Assembly (NCBI RefSeq): GCF_009770985.1
Contig: NZ_WSRW01000001.1
Coordinates: 248,001 to 312,000, forward strand
DNA: 64,000 nt
From: Mucilaginibacter lacusdianchii
GTDB lineage: Bacteria > Bacteroidota > Bacteroidia > Sphingobacteriales > Sphingobacteriaceae
Direction: 5' to 3'
A program made the position numbers and the translations under genes. Shown here in pieces: positions 39,980 to 48,110 of this stretch. A model generated the notes under the pieces. That model was not told the DNA's origin. It did not search any database and saw only the letters and a list, made by a program, of their open reading frames with translations. Each line of letters begins with the position of its first letter. Positions within the stretch are counted from its first letter, which is position 1.

Positions 39980-40888
39980 TTAAATTGAAATAGTTTGTTT
40001 AGTACCTTCTAATTTTTTACGCCTTCCCTTCTGTATCTCAAGTTTTAATGTTTTTACTAATGGTATCATCAAAGTTTTGATGTTTAAAACACCAATTGAT
40101 TTGAAAAATACTTTATATAATATTGAATATCCTGCTTCCAGTTTAAAAGCAGTTGTAACCAATTGGCAAAAGGCTACATTTTCTAAATAGCTAACTTCTT
40201 TATTAGTGACAGTTTCTGTTGCCTTAGGCAATATCTTTCGCCATTTGTTATGCAGCTTGTAGCTTTCGGTAAGCCACATTTTATCATAACTACCCCGTGA
40301 AAGATGCGTTAGCAATATGTCGTTTACAACAGCTACCGTATATTTCTCACCCACTGCTAAAGAAAAATCTATATCATAACAATGATATTTTTTCAGCAGT
40401 TGATCATCAAAGCGGGTTTCGTTCCAGATGCTTTTGGTAGTGCACATAAAAATGCCGTCAACAGATGCTACCGGCGCAAAATACTTATCTGCATTGTGTT
40501 TAACATGCTCGGTTGTACCTGAAGCCTCGTCATATTGCTTTAAGTTGATATAAATAAACCGCATGTTTGGCGGAAACCACCCTCCTAAAACTGCTGTTTT
40601 GTATGAGGCACCAGCTACACCAACCAACCCTAATAACGGGTTATTTTCAAAATGTTTAATTAAGTTTATACCCCAATTTGCTGTATCAAACAACACATCC
40701 TCGTGCGAAAAGCAGATGTATTTGTACCTGGCCTTTTCGGCACCTTTATTATAGGCCTCGCAAATGCCCATTAAACCTGGGTTATGTACCTTTATGATTT
40801 CATAGGGCACACCTACGGTACTTTCCACGCTTTTTTCAAACTGCTGGAAGTAGTGTTCCTTATAAGATGATACAACTATCGAAATCAT
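39980..40888 (-). CDS. Glycosyltransferase, GT2-like
   Basis: The product has 302 residues, MISIVVSSYKEHYFQQFEKS at the start. Conserved landmarks include KYICFSHEDVLFDTANWG (HED replacing DxD, about residue 70) and APVASVDGIFMCTTKS. It shares these with the plus-strand protein at 34944-35792, so both descend from one ancestor. It is cytoplasmic; the C-terminal basic tail (QKGRRKKLEGTKQTISI) may help membrane association. It lies within the operon; its stop codon touches the unusual start region of the next gene. Confidence 0.75.
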   Translation of the reverse strand: MISIVVSSYKEHYFQQFEKSVESTVGVPYEIIKVHNPGLMGICEAYNKGAEKARYKYICFSHEDVLFDTANWGINLIKHFENNPLLGLVGVAGASYKTAVLGGWFPPNMRFIYINLKQYDEASGTTEHVKHNADKYFAPVASVDGIFMCTTKSIWNETRFDDQLLKKYHCYDIDFSLAVGEKYTVAVVNDILLTHLSRGSYDKMWLTESYKLHNKWRKILPKATETVTNKEVSYLENVAFCQLVTTAFKLEAGYSILYKVFFKSIGVLNIKTLMIPLVKTLKLEIQKGRRKKLEGTKQTISI

Positions 40889-40903
40889 TATTTTGGTTGA
40901 TTT

Positions 40904-41920
40904 TTATTTTAATACCGCTTGCATATGCGTACGCCTTTCTACTGTTAAAGCCGTATCACCAAAAAGCTTGGGAACAAGCTTTAAAAATTTCTTTATATTC
41001 TGACTAAGTGACTGGTTATATCTATAATTAAGATAAGTACACCATGTATTTACATAGAGCTTTGAAAATTTGAGCTTGGTTAAAATCCCTTTCAAAAAAT
41101 TAACCGCCAGTATCCTGTCTAAATGCAGTGCAACCTCAACGGCCTGCCTATAAGCTAAGCGCGCAAATTCAATCTTTTGCAAATCGCTATCTAACGGTAA
41201 AAGACTGAAGTATTTTTCAATCAGATACATCCGGGCCTTAAGGCTTTGCGGCGTGTACCCTTTTACACTAATGGCATTATCACTGCTATGCAACCGGTAA
41301 AATGAATCGACTGCGTTATTAGCCGACTTCATGTAGCGGTATTTTCCACCTATTAGTGATTTTAAGTGAATATCCCAATCTTGCCAGCTAAATACGGCTT
41401 CGTCCCAGCCACCCAAGTCAACTAAGGTATCTTTTTTCCATAACACGCCCGAAGTATGCCAAGGCATATCCTGACGCAGAAAACGGATTAAGTCATCATC
41501 CTCTGTATTCAGGTAGTTCCAAATCACCGCCCTGTCAAAAGGCTTTTTGTCCATTACCCCAGTGGCAAAACAATAAAAATCTAAATCGGGGTGCTGTTCA
41601 ACAAATGCTATCCGGTTCAGCAGGCAATTGTCGGCCAGCAAATCGTCAGAATCTAAAAATACAACAAACTCTCCGGTTGCTTTGTCGATACCTGTATTGC
41701 GGGCGCCTTGTGCGCCCTTGGTTCTTTGGTTCAAGAAATACTTGAACCGCTTATCAGTATTGCTATATTGTTCTACTATTCCGGCTGTATCATCGGTAGA
41801 ATGATCGTCAGCTATGACACATTCCCAGTCGGTATACAACTGCTGCCGAACCGAGTTCAGGGTCTCACCAATCAAATCGGCCCGGTTGTATGTAGGTACT
41901 ATTATTGTAACTTTTGGCAT
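40904..41920 (-). CDS. Glycosyltransferase, GT2
   Basis: The product has 338 residues from the ATG at 41918-41920; seven further codons upstream are open but not conserved. It is a classical family 2 enzyme: MPKVTIIVPTYNRADLIGET, CVIADDHSTDDT, GARNTGIDKATGEFVVFLDS with DSDD as the DxD motif, and the catalytic region VFSWQDWDIHLKSLI. It acts in the cytoplasm on a lipid-linked acceptor. The upstream gene ends 22 bp away. Donor sugar not predictable. Confidence 0.88.
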   Translation of the reverse strand: MPKVTIIVPTYNRADLIGETLNSVRQQLYTDWECVIADDHSTDDTAGIVEQYSNTDKRFKYFLNQRTKGAQGARNTGIDKATGEFVVFLDSDDLLADNCLLNRIAFVEQHPDLDFYCFATGVMDKKPFDRAVIWNYLNTEDDDLIRFLRQDMPWHTSGVLWKKDTLVDLGGWDEAVFSWQDWDIHLKSLIGGKYRYMKSANNAVDSFYRLHSSDNAISVKGYTPQSLKARMYLIEKYFSLLPLDSDLQKIEFARLAYRQAVEVALHLDRILAVNFLKGILTKLKFSKLYVNTWCTYLNYRYNQSLSQNIKKFLKLVPKLFGDTALTVERRTHMQAVLK

Positions 41921-41942
41921 AGTGTCTAATTCAAAAAGCAAG

Positions 41943-43040
41943 CTATCTGTTAGTATAGCTGTTTGGCAATGTTATCAATGAGCTTCTGTAAACATCCAGC
42001 GTTAAGTTGCTGATATAATCCCATGAACATTGGTTAGCAGCATATAAATAATTAGCCTGCGGCAAGCTACCACCCGACAACTCAGCCCCTTTCTCGATGG
42101 CGTCCACCACAGTACTTAAATCTTCACTGTTAAATGTAGGATTGCCTGTAGCTTTCAATATCTCTCCAACATTTCCAGACGCTGGGCCTACCACAACTTT
42201 TCCATATGAAAAACCCAAGTATAAATTTCCTGAATTTAGAATCTGGCTTGTTCTGGGTATCATTAATATATCGGTAGCGTTAATGTAATGCACTAATTCC
42301 TCATCAGACACCCGCCGGTCACCCAGTTTGTGTCCAAAATAGCCTGACTTATTATATACCTTTTGCCATTCCCACCATAAGCGAGCTAAAGGCTTACGTT
42401 TAATTGATGGTCTGGACTTACTTTCCCATCTTGGGACAACCAAAAATTTTTTATCAATTTTTAGCCGTTTGTATGCTTGCAGAATCAACTCTTTTTCATT
42501 CGCATTTCGAATATGCCCGAATGCCGTGATTACAAAAGCGTCAGGCCGGATAGATAACGTTTTGCGCGACTCTGCTTTAGTATAAGTTACCTGCGAAATA
42601 TAGTTACCATGCGGTATAACTACATGTTGCACTTTATCCAAAAAAGGCTGATTGCTATAACGTTTCAAAAATTCTTTGACACTGTATTTGGCAAAATGCA
42701 ACACATAATCACAACAAGAGTAAACAAGTGTATAAAGCTCTTCGCCCAATTTAAAATTTTCACCGTGCGGCACAATGTTATGCCGGGTAATGACCAGCCT
42801 TGCACCAGCATCTTTCCAATGTTGTAGCTGGGCAGCGAGTTTATTCAGCGTATCTTGATCGGGACTCACCCACCCTGTTAAAGCTTCAGGCCAATGTAAA
42901 TGTATAACATCATACCGAGCATCTTTACGCCAAAAATCATCAACAGAACAGGTTGCGTCGCATTTGCGCTGTAAGGCTTCAAAGTAATCATCAATATATG
43001 AATTACCCATGTGAAGTGTTGCTACAAATAAGACCTTCAT
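41943..43040 (-). CDS. Glycosyltransferase, GT-B fold
   Basis: The product has 365 residues from the internal ATG at 43038-43040 (MKVLFVATLHMGNSYIDDYF); a start two codons earlier is also possible. Features: DVIHLHWPEALTGW, a motif frequent in family 4-like enzymes that read the acceptor, and VITAFGHIRNANEKELILQA as the donor-binding strand. The EX7E-like area reads LNSGNLYLGFSYGKVVVGPA, so the glutamates are missing. This makes it a divergent member, resembling enzymes such as GumK-like glucuronosyltransferases only in outline. It is cytoplasmic, in the ABC-dependent operon. Confidence 0.7.
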   Translation of the reverse strand: MKVLFVATLHMGNSYIDDYFEALQRKCDATCSVDDFWRKDARYDVIHLHWPEALTGWVSPDQDTLNKLAAQLQHWKDAGARLVITRHNIVPHGENFKLGEELYTLVYSCCDYVLHFAKYSVKEFLKRYSNQPFLDKVQHVVIPHGNYISQVTYTKAESRKTLSIRPDAFVITAFGHIRNANEKELILQAYKRLKIDKKFLVVPRWESKSRPSIKRKPLARLWWEWQKVYNKSGYFGHKLGDRRVSDEELVHYINATDILMIPRTSQILNSGNLYLGFSYGKVVVGPASGNVGEILKATGNPTFNSEDLSTVVDAIEKGAELSGGSLPQANYLYAANQCSWDYISNLTLDVYRSSLITLPNSYTNR

Positions 43041-43052
43041 ACCCAAACTTTG

Positions 43053-43904
43053 TTAACTATATTGTTTAGCTAATGCGTTCACTTCGTCCGACAACTTATT
43101 TATAACTTCTTCCATCACAAAATCGGCAGACAGTTGGTAGAGTTGTTGCTTACGATGCTGATTTGCAACAAAGTCGGTTAACGATTTATTGTAAAATACT
43201 TCATTCAGTTTTCTCAGCACTTTATTATTTACTTTATTTGGTAAATAAGCCTCTAACATGTTTGACGGGTCTACCTTTACCGAGTTCATCCAATCGGCCC
43301 ATTTAAGCTCCGATACATAGCGCGACTCATAACCGTGCAAGCCGTACACAAACCGAGCCCATGGCACGCGGCATATATCAGCTACAATGGCACCGTGCAT
43401 AGCGCCACATATAACAAATTCAGAAGCGGCTATTTCGTCAATTACCTGTTGCAACGGCTCAACCGGACTAATAATGTGTATGTTGTTATCAGTAAAAGCA
43501 GATAACAGTGCTTTATTATTTAAGTGCCTGAAATAAGGCACAAACGAATATTTGTATTTTTTGGCAGCTTTACCCGGATTGAACAGATTTTCAGAAAGCA
43601 ATGGCAGGCAATAAGCACCATCAGTTATGTACTTACATTGCAGGGCACGTGCGGAAATAGGTCCGCGTACAAAACGAATATCCCAGTTTTGTGTCGGGTA
43701 ATCGGCCTGAATGCCGCGTACGCCTGTACCAAATATTATAGCTTTCTCTTCAGCCGGAATCCGGTTATCCAAAATTGAACCTATACCATAGAAGTTAATG
43801 TCATCATTTCGCGAAAATAAATTAGGGAACAGGCTCTCGAATATGTAAGGATTAAGGTCGTCTCCAAAATTTGGTATCTCACCCTGAAAATAATGTAACT
43901 TCAT
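43053..43904 (-). CDS. Polysaccharide pyruvyl transferase family protein
   Basis: The product has 283 residues. The N-terminus (MKLHYFQGEIPNFGDDLNPY) carries the N-F-G-D-D/E signature of the family, followed by GIGSILDNRIPAEEKAIIFG and VRGPISARAL. Near residue 178, CGAMHGAIVADICRVPWARF matches the conserved S-x-x-H-x-x-I-V segment. These enzymes add a pyruvate ketal, or in some cases a sugar, to cell-surface polysaccharides. It is 1 bp from the preceding gene end. It is the second such gene in the window but is not closely alike to the one at 396-1409. Confidence 0.8.
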   Translation of the reverse strand: MKLHYFQGEIPNFGDDLNPYIFESLFPNLFSRNDDINFYGIGSILDNRIPAEEKAIIFGTGVRGIQADYPTQNWDIRFVRGPISARALQCKYITDGAYCLPLLSENLFNPGKAAKKYKYSFVPYFRHLNNKALLSAFTDNNIHIISPVEPLQQVIDEIAASEFVICGAMHGAIVADICRVPWARFVYGLHGYESRYVSELKWADWMNSVKVDPSNMLEAYLPNKVNNKVLRKLNEVFYNKSLTDFVANQHRKQQLYQLSADFVMEEVINKLSDEVNALAKQYS

Positions 43905-43905
43905 A

Positions 43906-44613
43906 TTATAGATAGTGTTGGCTGATATATTTTGAACAATACATCATGTAATCCTTTTCCGCCAAGCTTTTCAATTCATTCATCTTACCCTTAAACAAAA
44001 CTGAGGTAATCCGTTTATGAATTTTTGAATACATCTTGGTAAAAGGCGGAAACTGATAATACTTTTTATTTGGACCTGTATAGTGTGTAATGCCTGCATT
44101 GCCCACTACCTCAGTTGTACTGTTCCAGTTTCTGCTTAAAACGGTTAATTGCTCAAGCGGCGTAAAGTATTGAATAACATGTCCGTTTTCATAAGGTGCT
44201 TGATTAGCTTTTTCAATAGTCGTATAAAACTCATTAATCACCTGTTGAAAAGCATTCACCATAGCCGGTGTGTTTTTTGAAAATATGACACCCGCATTAA
44301 TGCGGCCTGAATGCCCCTGGCTTAAAAACACTTCACCTTTATTATCTATTAAAGTAGATAAACTTGGTGTATCATCTCCAATCAAGCAGTCAGCGTCCAG
44401 GAAAAAAACATTGTCGTAACCTTTCTTAAACAGTTCTAAAAAAAGTGGAACCTTTAACCACGAACATACAGCTGGCCGGTTCACCCATAGTGGCTTTGTA
44501 AATAGAAAATAATCGCAGTTGTTTTTATTTGCATACTTCTTATGGCTATCAATACATTTACTGTAGCGATAAGCGTATCCATTTAAAGCTATCGAAAAAA
44601 CTGCATTTTTCAT
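43906..44613 (-). CDS. Glycosyltransferase, GT-A fold with DxD
   Basis: The product has 235 residues, short for the family. It begins MKNAVFSIALNGYAYRYSKC. The DxD motif is in NVFFLDADCLIGDDTPSLS near residue 77, and an acceptor loop of the NAG type (GRINAGVIFSKNTPAMVNAF) follows. The C-terminal HYTGPNKKYYQ corresponds to the metal-binding H-x-x-G-P-x-K seen in family 8 and related groups. It sits between the pyruvyl transferase-like gene and the ABC ATPase, 17 bp after the latter. Exact family (8 or a relative) is uncertain. Confidence 0.72.
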   Translation of the reverse strand: MKNAVFSIALNGYAYRYSKCIDSHKKYANKNNCDYFLFTKPLWVNRPAVCSWLKVPLFLELFKKGYDNVFFLDADCLIGDDTPSLSTLIDNKGEVFLSQGHSGRINAGVIFSKNTPAMVNAFQQVINEFYTTIEKANQAPYENGHVIQYFTPLEQLTVLSRNWNSTTEVVGNAGITHYTGPNKKYYQFPPFTKMYSKIHKRITSVLFKGKMNELKSLAEKDYMMYCSKYISQHYL

Positions 44614-44630
44614 TTACTGACTTATTTAAT

Positions 44631-45917
44631 TTAGCTGATAGTAAATTGATGATCGATTAGAACGCTTACGTGGCTGGCTGCCGGCAATTTGCCGTTGCTA
44701 AAGAACAGGCCATTCTCAATATCTAAAGAAAATGCATTTTCTACCCAATCGCTGATTTCGTTATTTACTCTTGAGTATAGGGTTGCAGTATAAATACCTT
44801 CAACAACAGGTAAATGCGGAATGGTAAGTTCAACATAGTTCATTCCGCGTTTCAATTTTGAGTAATCGAAATTGTCAGAATATTCACTGCTGAAGTTGGC
44901 TACACGGCGCTCATAGCTATCCATTAGGCTTAATGCCACATGGAAATGCATAATAGGATCTTCTGTGGTTATGTTGATGCCCAAAATCACCTTACAGGTT
45001 TTGCCTACTATAAAAGTGTTTATCGTATCATTTTGGTCATTTACTAGGCTATAGTCATGGAACAGTGCTTTACCATTGCCTTTTCTGTCAGTACGGGCAC
45101 TTATTTGTTCCTGTTCACGGGTTTTATTGCTGGACAAATATTGCGGTATAATGCTTTCTATTTTACCCATTGACACCACTTTGCCATACTGCATCATAAT
45201 GCCTTGATTGCATAATGCTTGAACGGATGACATATTATGACTCACAAACAAAACCGTTCTGCCTTCACCTTTACTTACATCACCCATTTTGCCTATACAC
45301 TTCTTTTGAAACTCGGCATCACCTACTGCTAAAACTTCATCTACCACTAAAATTTCCGATTCTAAGTGTGCGGCTACCGCAAATGCCAAACGTACATACA
45401 TACCGCTCGAATAGCGTTTTACGGGCGTGTCGATGTAACGCTCTACCCCAGCAAAATCTACAATGGCATCAAAGTGCTTTTTAATTTCGAACTTACGCAT
45501 ACCCAAAATGGCACCGTTCAAAAATATATTTTCCCGACCAGTAAGCTCAGGGTGAAAACCGGTTCCTACTTCCAGCAAACTGGCTACTCTACCTTTAATT
45601 TTAACTGAACCGGTAGTAGGTGTGGTTACCCGGCTTAAAACTTTAAGTAAAGTACTTTTACCTGCACCATTACGGCCAATTATACCTACCGCATCGCCTT
45701 GGTTAACTTCAAAATCAATATCTTTTAAACTCCACACAATATCGCTGGACCCTTTACTGGTACGGTCATTGGTTTCGCCTATTTTTAAATACGGGTCTTC
45801 TTTACCGCGCATTAAAGCAATGCGCCGCTGAATATCACGACTAAGCGTGCCTGTACTAAATTCGCCTAATTGGTAGGCTTTGCTCAAATTTTCTGCTTTT
45901 ATGGCAACGTAGCTCAT
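44631..45917 (-). CDS. wzt: Polysaccharide ABC exporter ATPase, Wzt-like with C-terminal glycan-binding domain
   Basis: The product has 428 residues. The ATPase half has Walker A GRNGAGKST (81-89), the signature YSSGM (169-173) and Walker B ILVVDE (189-194). From about residue 285 an extra beta-sandwich domain follows (MHFHVALSLMDSYERRVANF; VELTIPHLPVVEGIYTATLY). In O-antigen and teichoic-type systems such a Wzt domain recognises the non-reducing end modification of the finished glycan, so export waits for a correct cap. It is 10 bp downstream of the permease gene and followed by sugar-transfer genes. Confidence 0.92.
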   Translation of the reverse strand: MSYVAIKAENLSKAYQLGEFSTGTLSRDIQRRIALMRGKEDPYLKIGETNDRTSKGSSDIVWSLKDIDFEVNQGDAVGIIGRNGAGKSTLLKVLSRVTTPTTGSVKIKGRVASLLEVGTGFHPELTGRENIFLNGAILGMRKFEIKKHFDAIVDFAGVERYIDTPVKRYSSGMYVRLAFAVAAHLESEILVVDEVLAVGDAEFQKKCIGKMGDVSKGEGRTVLFVSHNMSSVQALCNQGIMMQYGKVVSMGKIESIIPQYLSSNKTREQEQISARTDRKGNGKALFHDYSLVNDQNDTINTFIVGKTCKVILGINITTEDPIMHFHVALSLMDSYERRVANFSSEYSDNFDYSKLKRGMNYVELTIPHLPVVEGIYTATLYSRVNNEISDWVENAFSLDIENGLFFSNGKLPAASHVSVLIDHQFTIS

Positions 45918-45927
45918 CTTATCCTAA

Positions 45928-46785
45928 TTAAACGGTATCTACAAAGTTTTTCTCTACACGGTTAAATACAACCAGTCCTAACATGAATATCACCAAGCTG
46001 GCAACAACACTGTAGGCAAATGCCCCTGCATAAAACTGCCCTGTACCCAAAAAGCCATAACGCACGGTTTCAACTAACCCACTCAACGGGTTTAACGAAA
46101 TAAGGTTACGATACTTAACCGGAGCTGCCGACAATGGGTAGATTACCGGTGTAGCATACATCAACAGCTGTACACCAAAAGTAATTAAGAACACCAAATC
46201 ACGGTATTTTGTAGTCATAGCAGTAATAATCAGCCCTAATCCCAATCCTAAGAATGCCATCAGAATAATCACTACCGGCAGAAGTAAAACGAAGAGGTTA
46301 GGGTGAACATTTACATTAGGTTGAAACAGATAATACGTAAGGAATAATAAAAATAAAACCAACTGAACCGAAAACCGAACCAAGTTAGAAAACACGATGC
46401 TTAAAGGCATAATAAGGCGTGGAAAATAAACCTTGCCAAAAATGCTAGCATTGTCTCTAAATACAGTAGAAGTTTTATTCAAACAATCAGCAAAGTAGTT
46501 CCAGGCAAGCGTACCAGACATATAAAATAATGGCCCTGGTGCACCGCTGGTGCTAATACCTGCTAATCTTCCAAAAATGACAGTAAAGATTATGGTTGTA
46601 AAAATAGGTTGTATAAAAATCCAAAGCGGACCAAAGATGGTTTGCTTGTAAAATGAGACAAAATCCCGACGTACCAGAAGCCATAGTAAGTCGCGATAGT
46701 TCCAAACATCCTTTAAATGCAGATTAAATACGCTGTCTTGCGGTTTAAGCTCTATATCCCAATCTTGAGTTGTGTTTGCGCTCAT
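45928..46785 (-). CDS. wzm: Polysaccharide ABC exporter permease, Wzm/TagG-like
   Basis: The product has 285 residues with six predicted membrane segments, for example FIQPIFTTIIFTVIFGRLAG, VLFLLFLTYYLF and VIILMAFLGLGLGLIITAMT. It starts with an amphipathic region (WNYRDLLWLLVRRDFVSFYK) and ends FNRVEKNFVDTV, both typical of ABC-2 type polysaccharide permeases; the ERVFRDTI/FVDTV ending is a family hallmark. It forms the inner-membrane channel with the Wzt-like ATPase. The gene is 57 bp after the winged-helix regulator. Confidence 0.92.
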   Translation of the reverse strand: MSANTTQDWDIELKPQDSVFNLHLKDVWNYRDLLWLLVRRDFVSFYKQTIFGPLWIFIQPIFTTIIFTVIFGRLAGISTSGAPGPLFYMSGTLAWNYFADCLNKTSTVFRDNASIFGKVYFPRLIMPLSIVFSNLVRFSVQLVLFLLFLTYYLFQPNVNVHPNLFVLLLPVVIILMAFLGLGLGLIITAMTTKYRDLVFLITFGVQLLMYATPVIYPLSAAPVKYRNLISLNPLSGLVETVRYGFLGTGQFYAGAFAYSVVASLVIFMLGLVVFNRVEKNFVDTV

Positions 46786-46842
46786 TTGTGAATTAATAAA
46801 TTATTAAGGTTGTTACTTTTATGTTTTTAAAGTTGATGTGAT

Positions 46843-47379
46843 CTATATTGATTCTTCCGCATTCCAGATTAACAGATTGCGATTGTTCGTTAAAAATTCG
46901 GGCAGTTCGGCTACGGAGATAATTTGCAGATTTACTTTGCGTTTGATGATGCTTTTTGCCTTTTCAATTAAGCCTTGTATATAGTTTTCATTTAGCTTGT
47001 CGCCAACCAGCAGTAAATCAATAAATTCACTATCGATACCACGGGCAAAATCTCCAATAATGTAAGCTGAATGCAGATCGCCGATGCGTCTTAATACTTT
47101 TTCGATAATCTCGTCGATACCTACAAATTTGATGAGCAGGTTATGAATATCGTTAAAGATGGAACTCTTTTTGTTCGCCTGATAAATCTTCTTGTTTCCT
47201 TCGGTAGCGGATACCAACAGGCCGGCTTCTTCAAAGCGGTTAAGCTCAATGCGTATAGCGTTACTTGATTCACCAAACTCACTTTCTAAACCACGGAGGT
47301 ATGATTTAGTGCTACCATTCAAAAAAAACTTGAGTAGCAACTTTAAACGGGTTTTTGATGTGATTAATGTATCAAGCAT
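46843..47379 (-). CDS. Winged-helix regulator with nucleotidyltransferase-like domain
   Basis: The product has 178 residues. The N-terminal 85 residues form a winged helix similar to ArsR/MarR folds (LITSKTRLKLLLKFFLNGST; SNAIRIELNRFEEAGLLVSA). The remainder resembles a nucleotidyltransferase fold (LHSAYIIGDFARGIDSEFID, then LLLVGDKLNENYIQGLIEKA), with the G-D-F-x-x-G-x-D turn, though the catalytic GS...D-D set is partly degenerate. Similar fusions often lead polysaccharide loci in Bacteroidota and probably control them. It is the first gene after a clear promoter (47419-47449). Confidence 0.7.
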   Translation of the reverse strand: MLDTLITSKTRLKLLLKFFLNGSTKSYLRGLESEFGESSNAIRIELNRFEEAGLLVSATEGNKKIYQANKKSSIFNDIHNLLIKFVGIDEIIEKVLRRIGDLHSAYIIGDFARGIDSEFIDLLLVGDKLNENYIQGLIEKAKSIIKRKVNLQIISVAELPEFLTNNRNLLIWNAEESI

Positions 47380-47418
47380 GCAGATTGTATTCTGTTAGTC
47401 AATATAAATATTGAGTAA

Positions 47419-47449
47419 CAAAACTACTCACTTCTTCTCATACTTCAAA
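47419..47449 (-). promoter_or_regulatory. Consensus promoter of the ABC-dependent polysaccharide operon
   Basis: On the minus strand, -33 TTTG (47446-47449), a 19-nt spacer and -7 TAGTTTTG (47419-47426) match the phylum consensus exactly. Transcription would begin near 47412, about 33 nt before the regulator ATG. It presumably drives the genes from 47379 down to 35816. Confidence 0.7.
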
Positions 47450-47536
47450 GCTTATTTTCAATAATCACAATTATATATGTGAAATATTGAGAAAATTAAT
47501 AACGCAATAACATTTTATTTAAGAAAAATAAACTTA

Positions 47537-48040
47537 CTAATATCTAAGCTTTAGTTTTTTAATAACATTTATAATAAACCACAAAGGTGCTTTTAGCAGC
47601 AGCTGTAAGTAATTATTTCCTCTTACAAACGAAAGAAGCGTAAACTGAGCCCCTAATCCTAATAGCAAAAGCACTAAGCCAACTAACCACAATGGCGTGC
47701 TACCTACCTTTTGCCATTGTTCCAATTGAATAATAATATAGGAGAAACCAAATAACAGAAACAGCAAGATATAAGATGCAACGGGCGAAAGACGCAGGTA
47801 GTAATAAATCAGAATCGCAATTAAAAACGAAGCCCAGTTGATGAAACCGTTATACCGGCCCAAAAATTGCAAGTGCGGAAACGGTATGGCCCACACAAAC
47901 GCTATTAGGCCAAACAGCATAACGGGAATAGAAGCATAAACCAACCATTTGTTAGTTACCTGCTGATACACGTTTTCATAACTTTCAAAGTATTGGTCCA
48001 CTAATCTTTCGGGCGCTTTAGGTTCTGTTTTCTTCTTCAT
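47537..48040 (-). CDS. Multi-pass membrane protein resembling DUF962/Mpo1, histidines lost
   Basis: The product has 167 residues from the ATG at 48038-48040. About four hydrophobic segments are visible (KWLVYASIPVMLFGLIAFVW; INWASFLIAILIYYY; YILLFLLFGFSYIIIQLEQW; PLWLVGLVLLLLGLGAQFTL). The order YFESYENVYQQVTNKWLVYA is aligned in my reading with the DUF962 (Mpo1-like dioxygenase) N-terminus, where the His residues of ESHxNPTNKxxH are Tyr21 and Tyr35 here. The second His motif near the C-terminus is also absent. If correct, the iron site is lost and the protein is not an active dioxygenase. It follows rny, beyond the terminator at 48053-48082. Confidence 0.5.
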   Translation of the reverse strand: MKKKTEPKAPERLVDQYFESYENVYQQVTNKWLVYASIPVMLFGLIAFVWAIPFPHLQFLGRYNGFINWASFLIAILIYYYLRLSPVASYILLFLLFGFSYIIIQLEQWQKVGSTPLWLVGLVLLLLGLGAQFTLLSFVRGNNYLQLLLKAPLWFIINVIKKLKLRY

Positions 48041-48052
48041 AACAGTAATTAA

Positions 48053-48082
48053 AAAAGCGGCAAGGTGTGCCTTGCCGCTTTT
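48053..48082 (-). terminator. Terminator after rny
   Basis: The perfect stem AAAAGCGGCAAGG / CCTTGCCGCTTTT with a 4-nt loop and a following TTTTT on the minus strand lies 28 bp after the rny stop. The downstream membrane-protein gene starts within 15 bp of it, so that gene may rely on read-through. Confidence 0.85.
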
Positions 48083-48110
48083 ACGGAATATCAATAATTA
48101 TATAAATTGA

